A stretch of 64,000 nucleotides of DNA from Salmonella enterica subsp. diarizonae (GCF_008692785.1 NZ_VXJV01000004.1:248001-312000); one strand, 5' to 3'; counted from the stretch's first letter, positions 49,045 through 59,879 are shown. The notes: generated by a model from the sequence alone, not told the origin. Numbers and translations are program-made.

Positions 49045-49491
49045 TTACATGCTTATCGGTAACGCCATGATGATGGCGTCCTCATGCCCTTGTGCTGTGG
49101 GATAGTAATTGCGACGAATCGTCGCCTCGTTAAACCCCAGACTTTCATACAGCGCGATGGCGGCAACGTTAGAAGCGCGCACCTCCAGCCATAACGTTAC
49201 AACGCCGCGTTTTTCCAGTTCATCAATCAGATGCTCAAGCAGCATACGCCCCAGCCCCCGGCGCTGAAAATCCGGATCGACGGCAATATTGAACAGCGTC
49301 GCTTCATCCAACACCACCTGTGTAATGGCAAACGCGGCCATTCTGCCGTCAGCGGTTAACTGAAAGTTGAGATACCGTTCGCCCTGGTTGCCGAAAAACG
49401 TTTTTTCGCTCCACGGAAACGCATGAGCGCGTTGTTCAATCTGCCAGGCTGCGGGGAGATCGGTCGTGCTGAGGATAGAAATCGTGTTCAT
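49045..49491 (-). CDS. rimI: Ribosomal protein bS18 N-acetyltransferase RimI
   Basis: A GNAT-family acetyltransferase of 148 residues. The acetyl-CoA loop is DFQRRGLGRMLLEHL (Q/RxxGxG/A), followed by ALYESLGF. It acetylates the N-terminus of S18. The ATG at 49489-49491 aligns with the family and lies 56 bases inside holD, in another frame; translation is likely coupled. Confidence 0.97.
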   Translation of the reverse strand: MNTISILSTTDLPAAWQIEQRAHAFPWSEKTFFGNQGERYLNFQLTADGRMAAFAITQVVLDEATLFNIAVDPDFQRRGLGRMLLEHLIDELEKRGVVTLWLEVRASNVAAIALYESLGFNEATIRRNYYPTAQGHEDAIIMALPISM

Positions 49492-49873
49492 GTTCGCAGA
49501 TTTGTTGCCATAGTGCGGCGCGTGCCGCCGGGTTTGCCCGGAGTTCATTAAACGCCGGCGTCGTGACCTGGGCGCCTTCGAGTTGGAGCGGCGCGTCAGT
49601 TCCTAACCGCCAGCTATTACAACGGCTGCCCTGCGGCAGCATGGCGACGCGCTCAGGCGTCAGTGGTAAAACCTGATCGGGATTCACGGTCATCGCACGT
49701 AAAATATCGCACATTAGCGGCTCGCTCAGCGCCGGTAATTCCTCTGCGACCACAATCAGACGAACGTGCGCGGGAAGGGAAATCGCAATCTCGCCCTGTA
49801 GCGCGCCAGGACGTCGCAGCGCCCACTGCGTAATACCCAGTTGCTGTAACTGCCAGTCTCGTCGGGATGTCAT
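49436..49873 (-). CDS. holD: DNA polymerase III psi subunit
   Basis: HolD bridges the clamp loader and single-strand-binding protein. It is 145 residues long, beginning MTSRRDWQLQQLGITQW. E. coli HolD has 137, so the C-terminus (DRSPRSLAD after the conserved HDFYP) is about 8 residues longer. The 3' 56 bases overlap rimI. rsmC is divergent. Confidence 0.96.
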   Translation of the reverse strand: MTSRRDWQLQQLGITQWALRRPGALQGEIAISLPAHVRLIVVAEELPALSEPLMCDILRAMTVNPDQVLPLTPERVAMLPQGSRCNSWRLGTDAPLQLEGAQVTTPAFNELRANPAARAALWQQICEHEHDFYPQHDRSPRSLAD

Positions 49874-49975
49874 AGCGAAACGCTCCTGTAATCAGGGGCG
49901 CAAATATAGCAAATCTGTCGAATCTGCGCCATCAAACTACTATAATCGCCGCCAGTCTGAATTAAGGAGCATTCC

Positions 49976-51004
49976 ATGTCTGCTTTTACCCCGGCAAGTG
50001 AAGTCTTGCTGCGCCACAGTGATGATTTCGAACAAAGCCGTATTCTTTTTGCCGGAGATTTGCAGGATGACCTGCCCGCGCGCTTCGAATGCGCCGCCAG
50101 CCGCGCGCATACGCAACAGTTTCACCACTGGCAGGTGTTAAGCCGCCAGATGGGCGATAACGTCCGTTTTAGCCTGGTAGCGCAAGCCAGCGATGTCGCT
50201 GACTGCGATACGCTGATCTACTACTGGCCGAAAAATAAACCCGAAGCGCAGTTCCAGTTGATGAATATTTTGTCGCTGATGCCGTCTGGCGTCGATGTTT
50301 TCGTCGTGGGGGAAAACCGCAGCGGCGTGCGTAGCGCCGAACAGATGCTGGCGGACTATGCGCCGCTGAACAAAGTAGATAGCGCGCGACGTTGCGGCCT
50401 TTATCATGGGCGTCTTGAAAAGCAGCCACGCTTCAGTCTCGAATCCTGGTGGGCCGAGTACAGCATCGACGGTCTGACCATCAAAACGTTGCCGGGCGTA
50501 TTCAGCCGTGACGGACTGGATGTCGGGAGCCAACTGCTGCTGTCTACGCTGACGCCGCACACCAAAGGTAAAGTGCTGGATGTCGGCTGCGGCGCTGGCG
50601 TGCTTTCCGCCGCGCTGGCCAGCCATTCGCCGAAAGTGCGCCTGACGCTGTGTGACGTCAGCGCTCCGGCGGTGGAAGCCAGCCGCGCCACGCTTGCCGC
50701 TAATGGTCTTGAAGGCGAGGTATTCGCCAGTAACGTCTTTTCAGAAGTCAAAGGACGTTTTGACATGATCATTTCCAACCCGCCGTTCCACGACGGAATG
50801 CAAACCAGCCTTGATGCGGCGCAAACGCTCATTCGCGGCGCAGTGCGCCATCTGAACAGCGGTGGAGAGTTACGCATCGTGGCGAACGCCTTTCTGCCCT
50901 ATCCTAAGATTCTGGATGAGACTTTTGGCTTCCATGAAGTCATCGCGCAAACCGGGCGCTTTAAGGTTTATCGTACTGTGATGACCCGTCAGGCGAAGAA
51001 ATAG
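49976..51004 (+). CDS. rsmC: 16S rRNA m2G1207 methyltransferase RsmC
   Basis: A 342-residue enzyme with two methyltransferase-like domains. The N-terminal one is degenerate. The C-terminal has the SAM motif [15 protein letters not shown] near residue 200 and the catalytic NPPF ([10 protein letters not shown]) typical of guanine N2 methylases. Divergent from holD, separated by about 100 bases. Confidence 0.98.
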   Translation: MSAFTPASEVLLRHSDDFEQSRILFAGDLQDDLPARFECAASRAHTQQFHHWQVLSRQMGDNVRFSLVAQASDVADCDTLIYYWPKNKPEAQFQLMNILSLMPSGVDVFVVGENRSGVRSAEQMLADYAPLNKVDSARRCGLYHGRLEKQPRFSLESWWAEYSIDGLTIKTLPGVFSRDGLDVGSQLLLSTLTPHTKGKVLDVGCGAGVLSAALASHSPKVRLTLCDVSAPAVEASRATLAANGLEGEVFASNVFSEVKGRFDMIISNPPFHDGMQTSLDAAQTLIRGAVRHLNSGGELRIVANAFLPYPKILDETFGFHEVIAQTGRFKVYRTVMTRQAKK

Positions 51005-51006
51005 TT

Positions 51007-51078
51007 GGCCTGATAAGCGCAGCGCCATCTGGCAGCATATGCCGGATGGCGACGCAAAGCGTCTTCTCCGACCTACGG
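51007..51078. repeat. BIME after rsmC
   Basis: REP copies GGCCTGATAAGCGCAGCGCC and GCCGGATGGCGACGCAAAGC lie directly after the rsmC stop. Confidence 0.78.
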
Positions 51079-51125
51079 CTCGCGCCCATTTTTGCAGCAA
51101 TCAATCTATCCCATGCAATTAACTA

Positions 51126-51153
51126 TTGACGAATAGCTGAAAACCACTAGAAT
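51126..51153 (+). promoter_or_regulatory. Promoter of the tRNA-Leu operon
   Basis: TTGACG and TAGAAT, 16 bases apart, with a GC-rich discriminator (GCGCCTCC) after the -10, as in stringently controlled stable-RNA promoters. Confidence 0.8.
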
Positions 51154-51194
51154 GCGCCTCCGTGGTAGTGATTCTTTTCAAGAATCGATGGTAT

Positions 51195-51281
51195 GCGAAG
51201 GTGGCGGAATTGGTAGACGCGCTAGCTTCAGGTGTTAGTGTCCTTACGGACGTGGGGGTTCAAGTCCCCCCCCTCGCACCA
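51195..51281 (+). tRNA. leuV: tRNA-Leu (CAG), first copy
   Basis: 87 bases with a long class II variable arm, anticodon CAG in TTCAGGT, TTCAAGTC T-loop and encoded CCA. First of three tandem copies in one operon. The symbol follows the E. coli order leuV-leuP-leuQ. Confidence 0.97.
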
Positions 51282-51308
51282 AAACCACGTTGATATTGCT
51301 TGCACTGG

Positions 51309-51395
51309 GCGAAGGTGGCGGAATTGGTAGACGCGCTAGCTTCAGGTGTTAGTGTTCTTACGGACGTGGGGGTTCAAGTCCCCCCCCTCGCACCA
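51309..51395 (+). tRNA. leuP: tRNA-Leu (CAG), second copy
   Basis: Identical to the flanking copies except one C-to-T change at 51356 in the variable-arm stem, which turns a C-G pair into U-G. Anticodon CAG, CCA encoded. Confidence 0.97.
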
Positions 51396-51426
51396 ACGAG
51401 GCAATATCAAAAAGTAAGATAACTGT

Positions 51427-51513
51427 GCGAAGGTGGCGGAATTGGTAGACGCGCTAGCTTCAGGTGTTAGTGTCCTTACGGACGTGGGGGTTCAAGTCCC
51501 CCCCCTCGCACCA
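51427..51513 (+). tRNA. leuQ: tRNA-Leu (CAG), third copy
   Basis: Same sequence as the first copy. The 31-base spacer separating it from copy two is unrelated to the first spacer. Confidence 0.97.
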
Positions 51514-51535
51514 ATTATCTTATCCTTCCTCTATT

Positions 51536-51772
51536 TCATCCCTGATTCCAGTTCATCACCGCCAGCATCATGCCGCCAATAAGCGCCATACACGATGGCA
51601 GCAGCACAAAATGCCGTAATTGTTTGTGATACAACATCAGCGCAGACAGTAGCAATCCTGATACAATCAACAGCTTCAGTACATAAGCTGACAGGCCGGT
51701 AAACGCCAGTCCAACGATAATAACTCCAGGCAATAATACGCCCCATCCGCTGCCTAACGTCCGCTGCAACAT
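51536..51772 (-). CDS. yjjZ: Small membrane protein, DUF1435 (YjjZ-like)
   Basis: A 78-residue protein with two or three hydrophobic segments (GVLLPGVIIVGLAF..., LLIVSGLLLSALML, MALIGGMMLAVM). Belongs to the enterobacterial DUF1435 group; the symbol is by position next to fhuF and is less certain. The ATG at 51770-51772 follows AGAGGTGAAA; an upstream start at 51811 is not favoured. It converges with the tRNA operon. Function unknown. Confidence 0.75.
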   Translation of the reverse strand: MLQRTLGSGWGVLLPGVIIVGLAFTGLSAYVLKLLIVSGLLLSALMLYHKQLRHFVLLPSCMALIGGMMLAVMNWNQG

Positions 51773-52022
51773 GGTTTCACCTCTGGAATCGATAATGATA
51801 ACCAATATCATATGATATATTTTCTCATTTGTCAGCCAGAGAGAAAGCTAAATAGATGAGTTTTACTTAACGGTTGATGACACGTATTCAGTAAGGTGAT
51901 AAATTGTCCGACTGTTAACGTAAAAACAACAACACCTCGCTTTATGCGACCTTTTCTCGCACGTTATTTTCATGTTGGCGCCCGATTCCGTGTATATCAC
52001 CGATAAATAACGACAATTACCC

Positions 52023-53078
52023 ATGACAACACCATCCTGGCGATCGCTTCGTATTAAGAAGTATCAGTTTTCTTTACGTCTTTTCTTGTTTCTCAACGCC
52101 GTATCGGCGCTGTTTACTCTCGTTTTCCCCCTTTATCAGATCAACGTATTTTGCGCACCGATGATAGGGATATTGGTCCTGAGCGTATTACTGTTGGTAT
52201 GGCATGGGAAATATGGGCAAAAAAGAGTTAACCTTCCCTTTATCTCCATACTCTTTGGGGGATTGTGGGCAGCGCATATTGCGCTGAAGTACCCGGCGTT
52301 AGGTCATTATGATTTCTCTTTTTTACTGATTTCCCTGCTTAGCGTGCTGTTTATCGGCTCGATAGCCTTTGCCGCGAATATCGTCGCGTTTACACTCCAC
52401 TCTTTACCGTCAGTCGCAGTCTGCCTGTGGCTGAACGGCCATGAACAGGGTTTGCGAATCCTCTATTTACTGGCCTTGCCGATGGTGGGAATCGCTATCC
52501 AGCATGTTATCCAGAAACGCTACGATAACTTCGCTCAGCAACTCATGTTTACGCTGCTGACCGAGCGGGAAACCCTCAACGGCCTGAGTCTGCTTGATCC
52601 ATTAACCGGCTTATATAACCGCCGTGGCCTGCAAAGTCGGCTGGATACGCTACAGGTGCAGGATAGCCATGAACATTATGTCCTGCTATTGGATATCGAT
52701 CATTTCAAAGCGTATAACGATCATTACGGTCATATGATGGGCGATCAGGCGTTAATTCGCGTCTCAGCGGCAATTCGGGACGCCGTGCGATCGCGCGATG
52801 TCGTCTGCCGTTTTGGCGGTGAAGAATTTCTGGTGTTGCTGACCGCCGCCGAACCACAGCAGGCCCGCGCTACCGCAGAACGTATCCGACAGAAAGTATA
52901 CGATCTTAAAATCCCGCATATGTTTAACGAAAGCGTTGCCACCAATGTTACCGTCAGTATCGGCATTGCGCCGCTGACGGATCGCAATATCGGGGACGCT
53001 ATTGAAAAAGCGGATAAAGCGCTCTACGAAGCCAAGCATCTTGGACGTAACCACATTCTGGTCAGCGACACCATATGA
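52023..53078 (+). CDS. Membrane-anchored diguanylate cyclase (GGDEF)
   Basis: A 351-residue protein that should make cyclic di-GMP. The N-terminal half carries five or six hydrophobic spans (about residues 18-165). The GGDEF domain starts near residue 190 (LDPLTGLYNRRG). The active site is GGEEF at 265-269, and an inhibitory RxxD site (RSRD, 256-259) stands five residues before it. All catalytic marks are intact. By position it corresponds to the Salmonella cyclase STM4551. The ATG at 52023 has no clear Shine-Dalgarno, suggesting weak translation. Confidence 0.93.
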   Translation: MTTPSWRSLRIKKYQFSLRLFLFLNAVSALFTLVFPLYQINVFCAPMIGILVLSVLLLVWHGKYGQKRVNLPFISILFGGLWAAHIALKYPALGHYDFSFLLISLLSVLFIGSIAFAANIVAFTLHSLPSVAVCLWLNGHEQGLRILYLLALPMVGIAIQHVIQKRYDNFAQQLMFTLLTERETLNGLSLLDPLTGLYNRRGLQSRLDTLQVQDSHEHYVLLLDIDHFKAYNDHYGHMMGDQALIRVSAAIRDAVRSRDVVCRFGGEEFLVLLTAAEPQQARATAERIRQKVYDLKIPHMFNESVATNVTVSIGIAPLTDRNIGDAIEKADKALYEAKHLGRNHILVSDTI

Positions 53079-53154
53079 ATACTGCTGGCGTAATCGTGCT
53101 ACGCCGACAACGTTAACCATAAACCGCTTGCCATCGTTTATCACTATCGATAGG

Positions 53155-53180
53155 ATTAGAAATCATTATCATTTAGATTA
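53155..53180 (+). promoter_or_regulatory. Fur box upstream of fhuF
   Basis: The stretch GAAATCATTATCATTTAG lies about 25 bases before fhuF and fits the Fur consensus of GATAAT repeats. It implies iron-starvation induction. Confidence 0.75.
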
Positions 53181-53198
53181 ACATCATTAAATTGCGCT

Positions 53199-53987
53199 AT
53201 GGCCTACCGTTCCGCACCGATTGCTGACGATATTATCTGGCGAGCCGCTCTCCAGCCGGAAGACGCCTCGTTGGCGGAAGCGGTACGTGAGACGATCGCC
53301 TCTACCCGTGAGCACCTGCTGGACTTCATCCGGCTGGATGAAACGCCCCCGCCAACGGCGATGACTCTTACCCAGTGGACGCGCCCCGCGACGTTCCGTT
53401 CATTGCTGGCCGTCTATTCCGATCACATCTATCGGAACACGCCAGGCCTGCCACGTGAAAATAAGCCGTTACTCTCCCTGTGGGCGCAATGGTATATCGG
53501 GCTGATGGCGCCGCCGTTGATGCTGGCATTACTGACGCAAGCGCGCGCTATCAATGTCTCCGCGGAACATATTCACGTTGAATTTCATGAAACCGGGCGC
53601 GCAGCGTGTTTCTGGCTTGATGTGTATCAGGATAACCTGACAACGATGCGTTCCCCGGAAGAACGAATGGAAACGCTGGTAGTCTCCACACTGCAGCCGG
53701 TCGTTCAGGCGCTGGAGGCGACTGGCGACATCAACGCCAAACTAATCTGGAGCAATACCGGTTATTTAATCAACTGGTATCTGACTGAGATGAAGCCGCT
53801 GCTTGGCGAAGCCCTGCTGGCAGCGCTACGCCAGCGCTGTTTTTTTGAAAAGCAGCTCTCTAACGGTCAGGATAACCCGCTGTGGCGGACCGTTGTAATG
53901 CGCGACGGTCTTCTGGTACGCAGAACCTGCTGCCAGCGTTACCGCTTACCTGACGTACAGCAGTGCGGCGACTGCACGCTAAAGTAA
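53199..53987 (+). CDS. fhuF: Ferric-siderophore reductase FhuF
   Basis: A cytoplasmic protein of 262 residues that reduces iron in ferrioxamine and related hydroxamates. The C-terminal cysteine set CCQRY...CGDC binds an unusual [2Fe-2S] cluster. The upstream Fur box and the family match support iron control. Its start is the ATG at 53199 (MAYRSAPIADD). Confidence 0.97.
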   Translation: MAYRSAPIADDIIWRAALQPEDASLAEAVRETIASTREHLLDFIRLDETPPPTAMTLTQWTRPATFRSLLAVYSDHIYRNTPGLPRENKPLLSLWAQWYIGLMAPPLMLALLTQARAINVSAEHIHVEFHETGRAACFWLDVYQDNLTTMRSPEERMETLVVSTLQPVVQALEATGDINAKLIWSNTGYLINWYLTEMKPLLGEALLAALRQRCFFEKQLSNGQDNPLWRTVVMRDGLLVRRTCCQRYRLPDVQQCGDCTLK

Positions 53988-54137
53988 ACCGCTTTACGTT
54001 GTATTCCGTTATCGTCACGGCTTACTGTTGTTGGCCTGTAACATTATTATATTTACAGCGACGCTCTCCTTATGACAAATTACGTTTTGCCATTTTTGGG
54101 TCTACCGTGGCTATTGGTAAGGTCTCAGGAGAGAAGA

Positions 54138-54596
54138 ATGAGTCTGCAATCTGTACGGCAATTTCTGGCCGATCATGCTCCCGATATTGAAATTATCGAA
54201 TTAAATCAAAGTACAGCGACTGTCGAACTGGCAGCCAAAGCGCACAACGTGGAGCCTGGGCAGATAGCCAAAACGCTCTCGCTTAAAGTAAAAGACACCA
54301 TTATCCTGGTGGTCGCTAAAGGCGATGCCCGCCTGGATAATAAGAAGCTTAAAACCACCTTCGGCACAAAAGCTCGTATGTTGAGCAGCGATGAAGTAGT
54401 CAATGCAACCGGACATCCTGTTGGCGGCGTATGCCCCTTCGGGCTGGAACACCCGCTGCCCGTTTACTGCGACGTCTCTCTGAAGGGATATAACGAAGTA
54501 TTGCCTGCCGCAGGCGCCACGCATAGCGCGGTACGCATCACACCGGAAAGAATGGCTGAACTGACATCGGCGACCTGGGTAGACGTGTGCCAATAA
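54138..54596 (+). CDS. YbaK/EbsC-family aminoacyl-tRNA deacylase-like protein
   Basis: A 152-residue protein of the YbaK/ProX fold that trims misacylated tRNA. Family marks are ELAAKAHNVEPGQIAKTLSL, LVVAKGDARLDNKKL and GHPVGGVCPFGL. Which amino acid it removes cannot be told. The ATG at 54138 is preceded by AGGAGAGAAG; an earlier in-frame ATG at 54072 is not needed. Convergent with bglJ. Confidence 0.88.
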   Translation: MSLQSVRQFLADHAPDIEIIELNQSTATVELAAKAHNVEPGQIAKTLSLKVKDTIILVVAKGDARLDNKKLKTTFGTKARMLSSDEVVNATGHPVGGVCPFGLEHPLPVYCDVSLKGYNEVLPAAGATHSAVRITPERMAELTSATWVDVCQ

Positions 54597-54647
54597 CGTG
54601 CCCTGGCGCCCGGATACCCCGGACAAGCACAGCGCATTTGGCGCAGG

Positions 54648-55322
54648 CTATACCCGATGCTGGAGCGCGGTAGCATCTCCGGCGCGCAGATATAACAGAA
54701 TATCCGCCGCATCGAGTAACCCGGCATCAGAACTCACGCCCAGTTTGGACATAACATTAAATTTATGCGCCCGAATGGTCTTAATGTTACGTTCTAACTG
54801 GACGGCGATTTGCGGCATTGAGTAGCCGTTTGACATAAAACGCAGAATCTCCCGCTCGGTTGGGCTAAGCATACAATTCTGGTGAAGCTCCCAAAGATTG
54901 CCTGTACGCTCCGTCGTCCGCCGGGTGCCATTAAGCGATGTAAATAAGGCATCCTGTAAAACGTCCAACGGCGACGCTTTGCTGATGACCCCATCCAGCG
55001 GCAGGGGAGATAGCGCGCTGATTAAGCGAGCTTCAACATCATCATCTGCAATCACCAGATGCCGCATATGAGGATAATTTATCGCCAGCTCCGTCAGACA
55101 AGCTAATCCTGTCCGGCGTTCAGTTCTTAACGCAGAGAGGGAAAAAATAACGGCAGAAAACGACGTCTTTAGCGCAGCCTTATAAAATGCGGACGGTTTT
55201 GAAAAAATATGAAGCGTATGTTGGCAATCCGGCATCGCATCAAATAACCCTTTAATACCAACGTTGCTCATTACGCATTTTTCTACGAGCGCAACATTTC
55301 TCTTACTGATTCTGTTTTCCAT
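54648..55322 (-). CDS. bglJ: LuxR-type regulator BglJ
   Basis: A 224-residue DNA-binding protein. The C-terminal LuxR helix-turn-helix is [20 protein letters not shown]. The N-terminus resembles a receiver without a clear phosphorylation site. In E. coli it pairs with RcsB to relieve H-NS silencing of bgl and leuO. It overlaps yjjQ by 40 bases and is cotranscribed with it. Start set at MENRISKRN by the E. coli alignment. Confidence 0.94.
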   Translation of the reverse strand: MENRISKRNVALVEKCVMSNVGIKGLFDAMPDCQHTLHIFSKPSAFYKAALKTSFSAVIFSLSALRTERRTGLACLTELAINYPHMRHLVIADDDVEARLISALSPLPLDGVISKASPLDVLQDALFTSLNGTRRTTERTGNLWELHQNCMLSPTEREILRFMSNGYSMPQIAVQLERNIKTIRAHKFNVMSKLGVSSDAGLLDAADILLYLRAGDATALQHRV

Positions 55323-56008
55323 TCCATGGTTTCTCCATATACCGAAGGTAGATTCAATTCTCTGGCTCCCTGAGAACTGTTTATCCATGCATACATCTCT
55401 GCATTGCTGTGTATTGATAAGCGTCGCATGGCGCTATTTTTTTGGGCGCTAATTGTTTTATTACTTTTTTTAAGTAATGCCGCAATTTGGTTAATGCCCC
55501 ACCCTTTCCCTAAAAGGCGTAATACTTTTCGTTCAGACAGCGTAAGGACAATCGACCTGCCGCCGGATTCCTGAAGTTCAGATGGTATTTGAGGCGATAA
55601 TAGCGTTTTGCTTATTCTTTCAGAGTGAGCGTTTCCCGCACGGATAACGCTAATAAGATTCTCGATAGGCTCTTCGTCTGAAAGCAACGTGCTGACGGGG
55701 CCCATCAGGAGATCAACCGCATGTGGATAACAGGATTTAGGAACCAGAAATAGCCAATGTATGTCACGATATTGCGATAGTAAGCTATAAAAATATTCGC
55801 AGATAGCACGGGAAGAGGCATTGTTAACCGCTAAATCAGCAATAACTAAACTGCTTCGGCGTAGCTGTAACAGTGTTAGCTCTTCTATCGTGCGACAATA
55901 CGCTAGTTTATAATCAGGGAAATTACCTGTTATAGCCCCTTTAAGACCTTCCTGTATAAGGGGGGTTTTACTGATAATAAGTCCATTTTTGCAGCATCCT
56001 GGCAGCAT
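55283..56008 (-). CDS. yjjQ: LuxR-type regulator YjjQ
   Basis: A 241-residue paralogue-like partner of BglJ with a LuxR helix-turn-helix ([20 protein letters not shown]). In E. coli it represses motility and capsule-linked genes. Start at MLPGCCKNG with a strong GGAGG site (TACGGAGGAATT); a longer in-frame ATG at 56077 is unlikely. The 700 bases upstream are AT-rich, in keeping with H-NS silencing of this operon. Confidence 0.94.
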   Translation of the reverse strand: MLPGCCKNGLIISKTPLIQEGLKGAITGNFPDYKLAYCRTIEELTLLQLRRSSLVIADLAVNNASSRAICEYFYSLLSQYRDIHWLFLVPKSCYPHAVDLLMGPVSTLLSDEEPIENLISVIRAGNAHSERISKTLLSPQIPSELQESGGRSIVLTLSERKVLRLLGKGWGINQIAALLKKSNKTISAQKNSAMRRLSIHSNAEMYAWINSSQGARELNLPSVYGETMEWKTESVREMLRS

Positions 56009-56717
56009 AATTCCTCCGTACCCACGCGCCCTCTTTTCCAGTGTCCTGTTAATAAAAACGCTATTAACAACGAGCACAAAGAAATATAGACCGAGTGAAT
56101 TAATTATCCTTGTTTTAGTTTTAGAGATATAACGTTGATTGCGCTACAATCCACATAGTACAAAAACATGAAATCACTATCGCATAGTTACTCATAAAAC
56201 CAGAAGCAAGACAATTAAATTAACTAAATTTGCACATTAGTAATTCTAACGCAATCTTATTATATTAATAAATTTAGAATATGGATTCGCCATTCATTCA
56301 TATTGCCCCCCTAAAACAGAAGCCCAGCAATACTGACAGTTACCCAGAAAATCCGCGCCATACCTGCGAATTACGCTATGCCATACCTATTTTTACACCT
56401 GCCGCTCACACCGTCGTTGTTAAACGATTAATGCATAGAGTTGATAAAATTCACCTCATAATTGATTCAAAAACGAACGGCCAGACTGGCATAATGTGTC
56501 TATTCTGGAAACGGACATACAAGAACCGTCGTCCATGAGAGGTTCAGCCTGCAATTGGCGCAAACCTGAAGAGTCTTATGCGTTGCGCCTGGCGACTGGC
56601 GTTTTTATCAACAAAAAATTGATCTTAACCAACGCCATCACGCCTGTGCTTCGTGTTAAAAAGAAAGCCTGCGTCATAGTGATGGCGCATAAAATGTCTT
56701 TTCGTACAGGACGAGTC
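56009..56717. promoter_or_regulatory. AT-rich region between yjjQ and yjjP
   Basis: A 709-base divergent gap, very AT-rich from 56080 to 56300. yjjQ-bglJ is controlled by H-NS and LeuO in E. coli, and this is the expected site. The part from 56281 to 56717 contains open frames (an 85-codon one at 56281-56538, and an in-frame extension ahead of yjjP from 56496) but no ribosome site or recognisable protein, so I treat it as leader DNA. Confidence 0.55.
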
Positions 56718-57958
<1,241 letters not shown>

Positions 57959-58050
57959 TCAATGGAACGCCTCCTGCTGTTCTTACAGGTCTGTGTGGTA
58001 CTATAAAAACAGTCGCCCTTCTCGGTTGTTGTTCCATATTGAGAAACATT

Positions 58051-58590
58051 ATGTCTTCCAGAATCTTAACGTCGAACGTCATCGGTATTGACGCCCTTTT
58101 ACACGATCACCAGGCCGTGCTGACGAAGTCAACGGGCGGCGCGGTGGCGGTATTCGCTAATAATGCGCCTGCGTTTTATGCCGTGACGCCCGCGCGCATG
58201 GCTGAACTGCTGGCGCTTGAAGAAAAGTTATCACGTCCGGGAAGCGATGTGGCGTTAGACGCGCAATTTTACGAAGAACCCGAAGCCGCCCCCGTTGCGA
58301 TTCCCTGCGGAAAATTCGCCATGTATCCCGCCTGGCAACCGGATGCGGATTTTCAACGTCAGGCCGCCCTTTGGGGCGTGGCGCTCCGGGAGCCGGTCAC
58401 CGCAGAAGAGCTGGCGGCGTTTATCGCCTACTGGCAGGCGGAAGGTAAGGTTTTTCACCATATCCAGTGGCAGCAAAAGCTGGCGCGCAGCGTGCAAATC
58501 AGCCGTTCCAGCAATGGCGGAATGCCGCAGCGCGACATCAATAGCGTCAGCGAACCTGACAATCATATTCCACCAGGTTTTAGGGGGTAA
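58051..58590 (+). CDS. dnaT: Primosomal protein DnaT
   Basis: A 179-residue primosome protein (protein i) that works with PriA, PriB and DnaC in replication restart. Typical pieces: [20 protein letters not shown] and [20 protein letters not shown]. The ATG at 58051 gives MSSRILTS as in the family, and dnaC follows after two bases, an operon arrangement. Confidence 0.97.
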   Translation: MSSRILTSNVIGIDALLHDHQAVLTKSTGGAVAVFANNAPAFYAVTPARMAELLALEEKLSRPGSDVALDAQFYEEPEAAPVAIPCGKFAMYPAWQPDADFQRQAALWGVALREPVTAEELAAFIAYWQAEGKVFHHIQWQQKLARSVQISRSSNGGMPQRDINSVSEPDNHIPPGFRG

Positions 58591-58592
58591 CG

Positions 58593-59330
58593 ATGAAAAA
58601 TGTTGGCGACCTGATGCAGCGTCTACAAAAAATGATGCCTGCGCATATTACGCCGGCGTTTAAAACGGGCGAAGAACTACTGGCGTGGCAGAAAGAGCAA
58701 GGCGAGATCCGGGCGGCGGCGCTGGCGCGGGAAAACCGGGCGATGAAAATGCAGCGCACGTTTAACCGTTCCGGCATTCGACCGCTGCATCAGAACTGTT
58801 CGTTTGATAACTATCGGGTTGAGTGCGATGGACAAATGAACGCGTTAAGCAAAGCCCGACAGTACGTTGATGAATTTGACGGCAATATCGCTAGCTTTGT
58901 CTTTTCCGGAAAGCCGGGAACCGGTAAAAACCATCTCGCCGCGGCTATTTGTAACGAGCTGCTGCTGCGCGGAAAGTCGGTACTGATTATCACCGTAGCG
59001 GATATTATGTCAGCGATGAAAGACACGTTCAGCAATCGGGAAACCAGCGAAGAGCAGTTGCTTAACGATCTTAGTAACGTTGATCTGTTGGTGATCGACG
59101 AGATCGGCGTGCAGACTGAATCCCGCTATGAAAAAGTGATCATCAATCAAATTGTCGATCGTCGTTCTTCGTCAAAACGTCCCACCGGCATGTTGACGAA
59201 CAGCAATATGGAAGAGATGACGAAAATGCTTGGCGAACGCGTCATGGACCGTATGCGTCTCGGCAACAGTTTATGGGTTAATTTTACCTGGGACAGTTAC
59301 CGCAGTCGGGTGACGGGTAAAGAGTATTAA
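58593..59330 (+). CDS. dnaC: DnaB helicase loader DnaC
   Basis: An AAA+ ATPase of 245 residues. The N-terminus binds DnaB. Walker A is SGKPGTGKNH at about residues 105-114, Walker B LLVIDEIG near 165. The ATG has a GGGGG-rich site (TTAGGGGGTAACG). DnaC places the replicative helicase on DNA at oriC and at restart sites. Confidence 0.99.
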   Translation: MKNVGDLMQRLQKMMPAHITPAFKTGEELLAWQKEQGEIRAAALARENRAMKMQRTFNRSGIRPLHQNCSFDNYRVECDGQMNALSKARQYVDEFDGNIASFVFSGKPGTGKNHLAAAICNELLLRGKSVLIITVADIMSAMKDTFSNRETSEEQLLNDLSNVDLLVIDEIGVQTESRYEKVIINQIVDRRSSSKRPTGMLTNSNMEEMTKMLGERVMDRMRLGNSLWVNFTWDSYRSRVTGKEY

Positions 59331-59387
59331 ATTGCAGCGTGCTCCAGGGCGATACTACGCCTGGCTGGCATAACACAGGTGATTACC

Positions 59388-59879
59388 ATGAATACAGCGA
59401 AACATGTTCTGTGCTGCGCGGCGGTCGCCAGCGTACTGATTTCCACCAGCGGTATCGCCGCCTCCTGGCAGGATTCGCTTTCCAGCGCCGCCAGTCAGTT
59501 AAGCGCTCAGGACGCGGACTCACAGCAGGGCGGGATGTCGCTTTCTGCGCTAACCGGTCTGCTCAGCAACGGCGCCCAGTCGCTCAGCGCCGATAATATG
59601 AATAATGCCGCTGGTATCTTGCAGTACTGCGCCAAACAGAAACTGGCGTCCGCCACCAACGTGGAGAACGTTAAAAATCAGATTCTGAACAAGCTGGGGT
59701 TGGATACCACACAACAGAAGCAGGACACTAACTACCTGGACGGCCTGCAAGGATTGCTCAAGACGAAGGACGGTCAGCAGTTGAACCTCAATAATATCGG
59801 CAGTACGCCGCTGGCGGAAAAGGTGAAAACCAAAGCCTGTGATCTTGTGTTGCAGCAAGGGCTGAATTTCCTCTCCTGA
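59388..59879 (+). CDS. yjjA: Secreted protein YjjA (DUF2501)
   Basis: A 163-residue exported protein with a signal peptide (MNTAKHVLCCAAVASVLIST, cleaved after ...GIAA) and a Ser/Gln/Leu-rich mature part containing two cysteines (ILQYCAKQK and KACDLV). Matches E. coli YjjA; function unknown. The ATG at 59388 has AGGTGATT upstream; an in-frame GTG three codons earlier is possible. Confidence 0.93.
   Translation: MNTAKHVLCCAAVASVLISTSGIAASWQDSLSSAASQLSAQDADSQQGGMSLSALTGLLSNGAQSLSADNMNNAAGILQYCAKQKLASATNVENVKNQILNKLGLDTTQQKQDTNYLDGLQGLLKTKDGQQLNLNNIGSTPLAEKVKTKACDLVLQQGLNFLS

Noticed and set aside
56281..56538. An 85-codon ORF upstream of yjjP
   Set aside because: No ribosome site and no recognised similarity; listed only as content of the gap.
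56496..56717. N-terminal extension of yjjP to 332 residues
   Set aside because: The internal ATG at 56718 has a good site and gives the family length.
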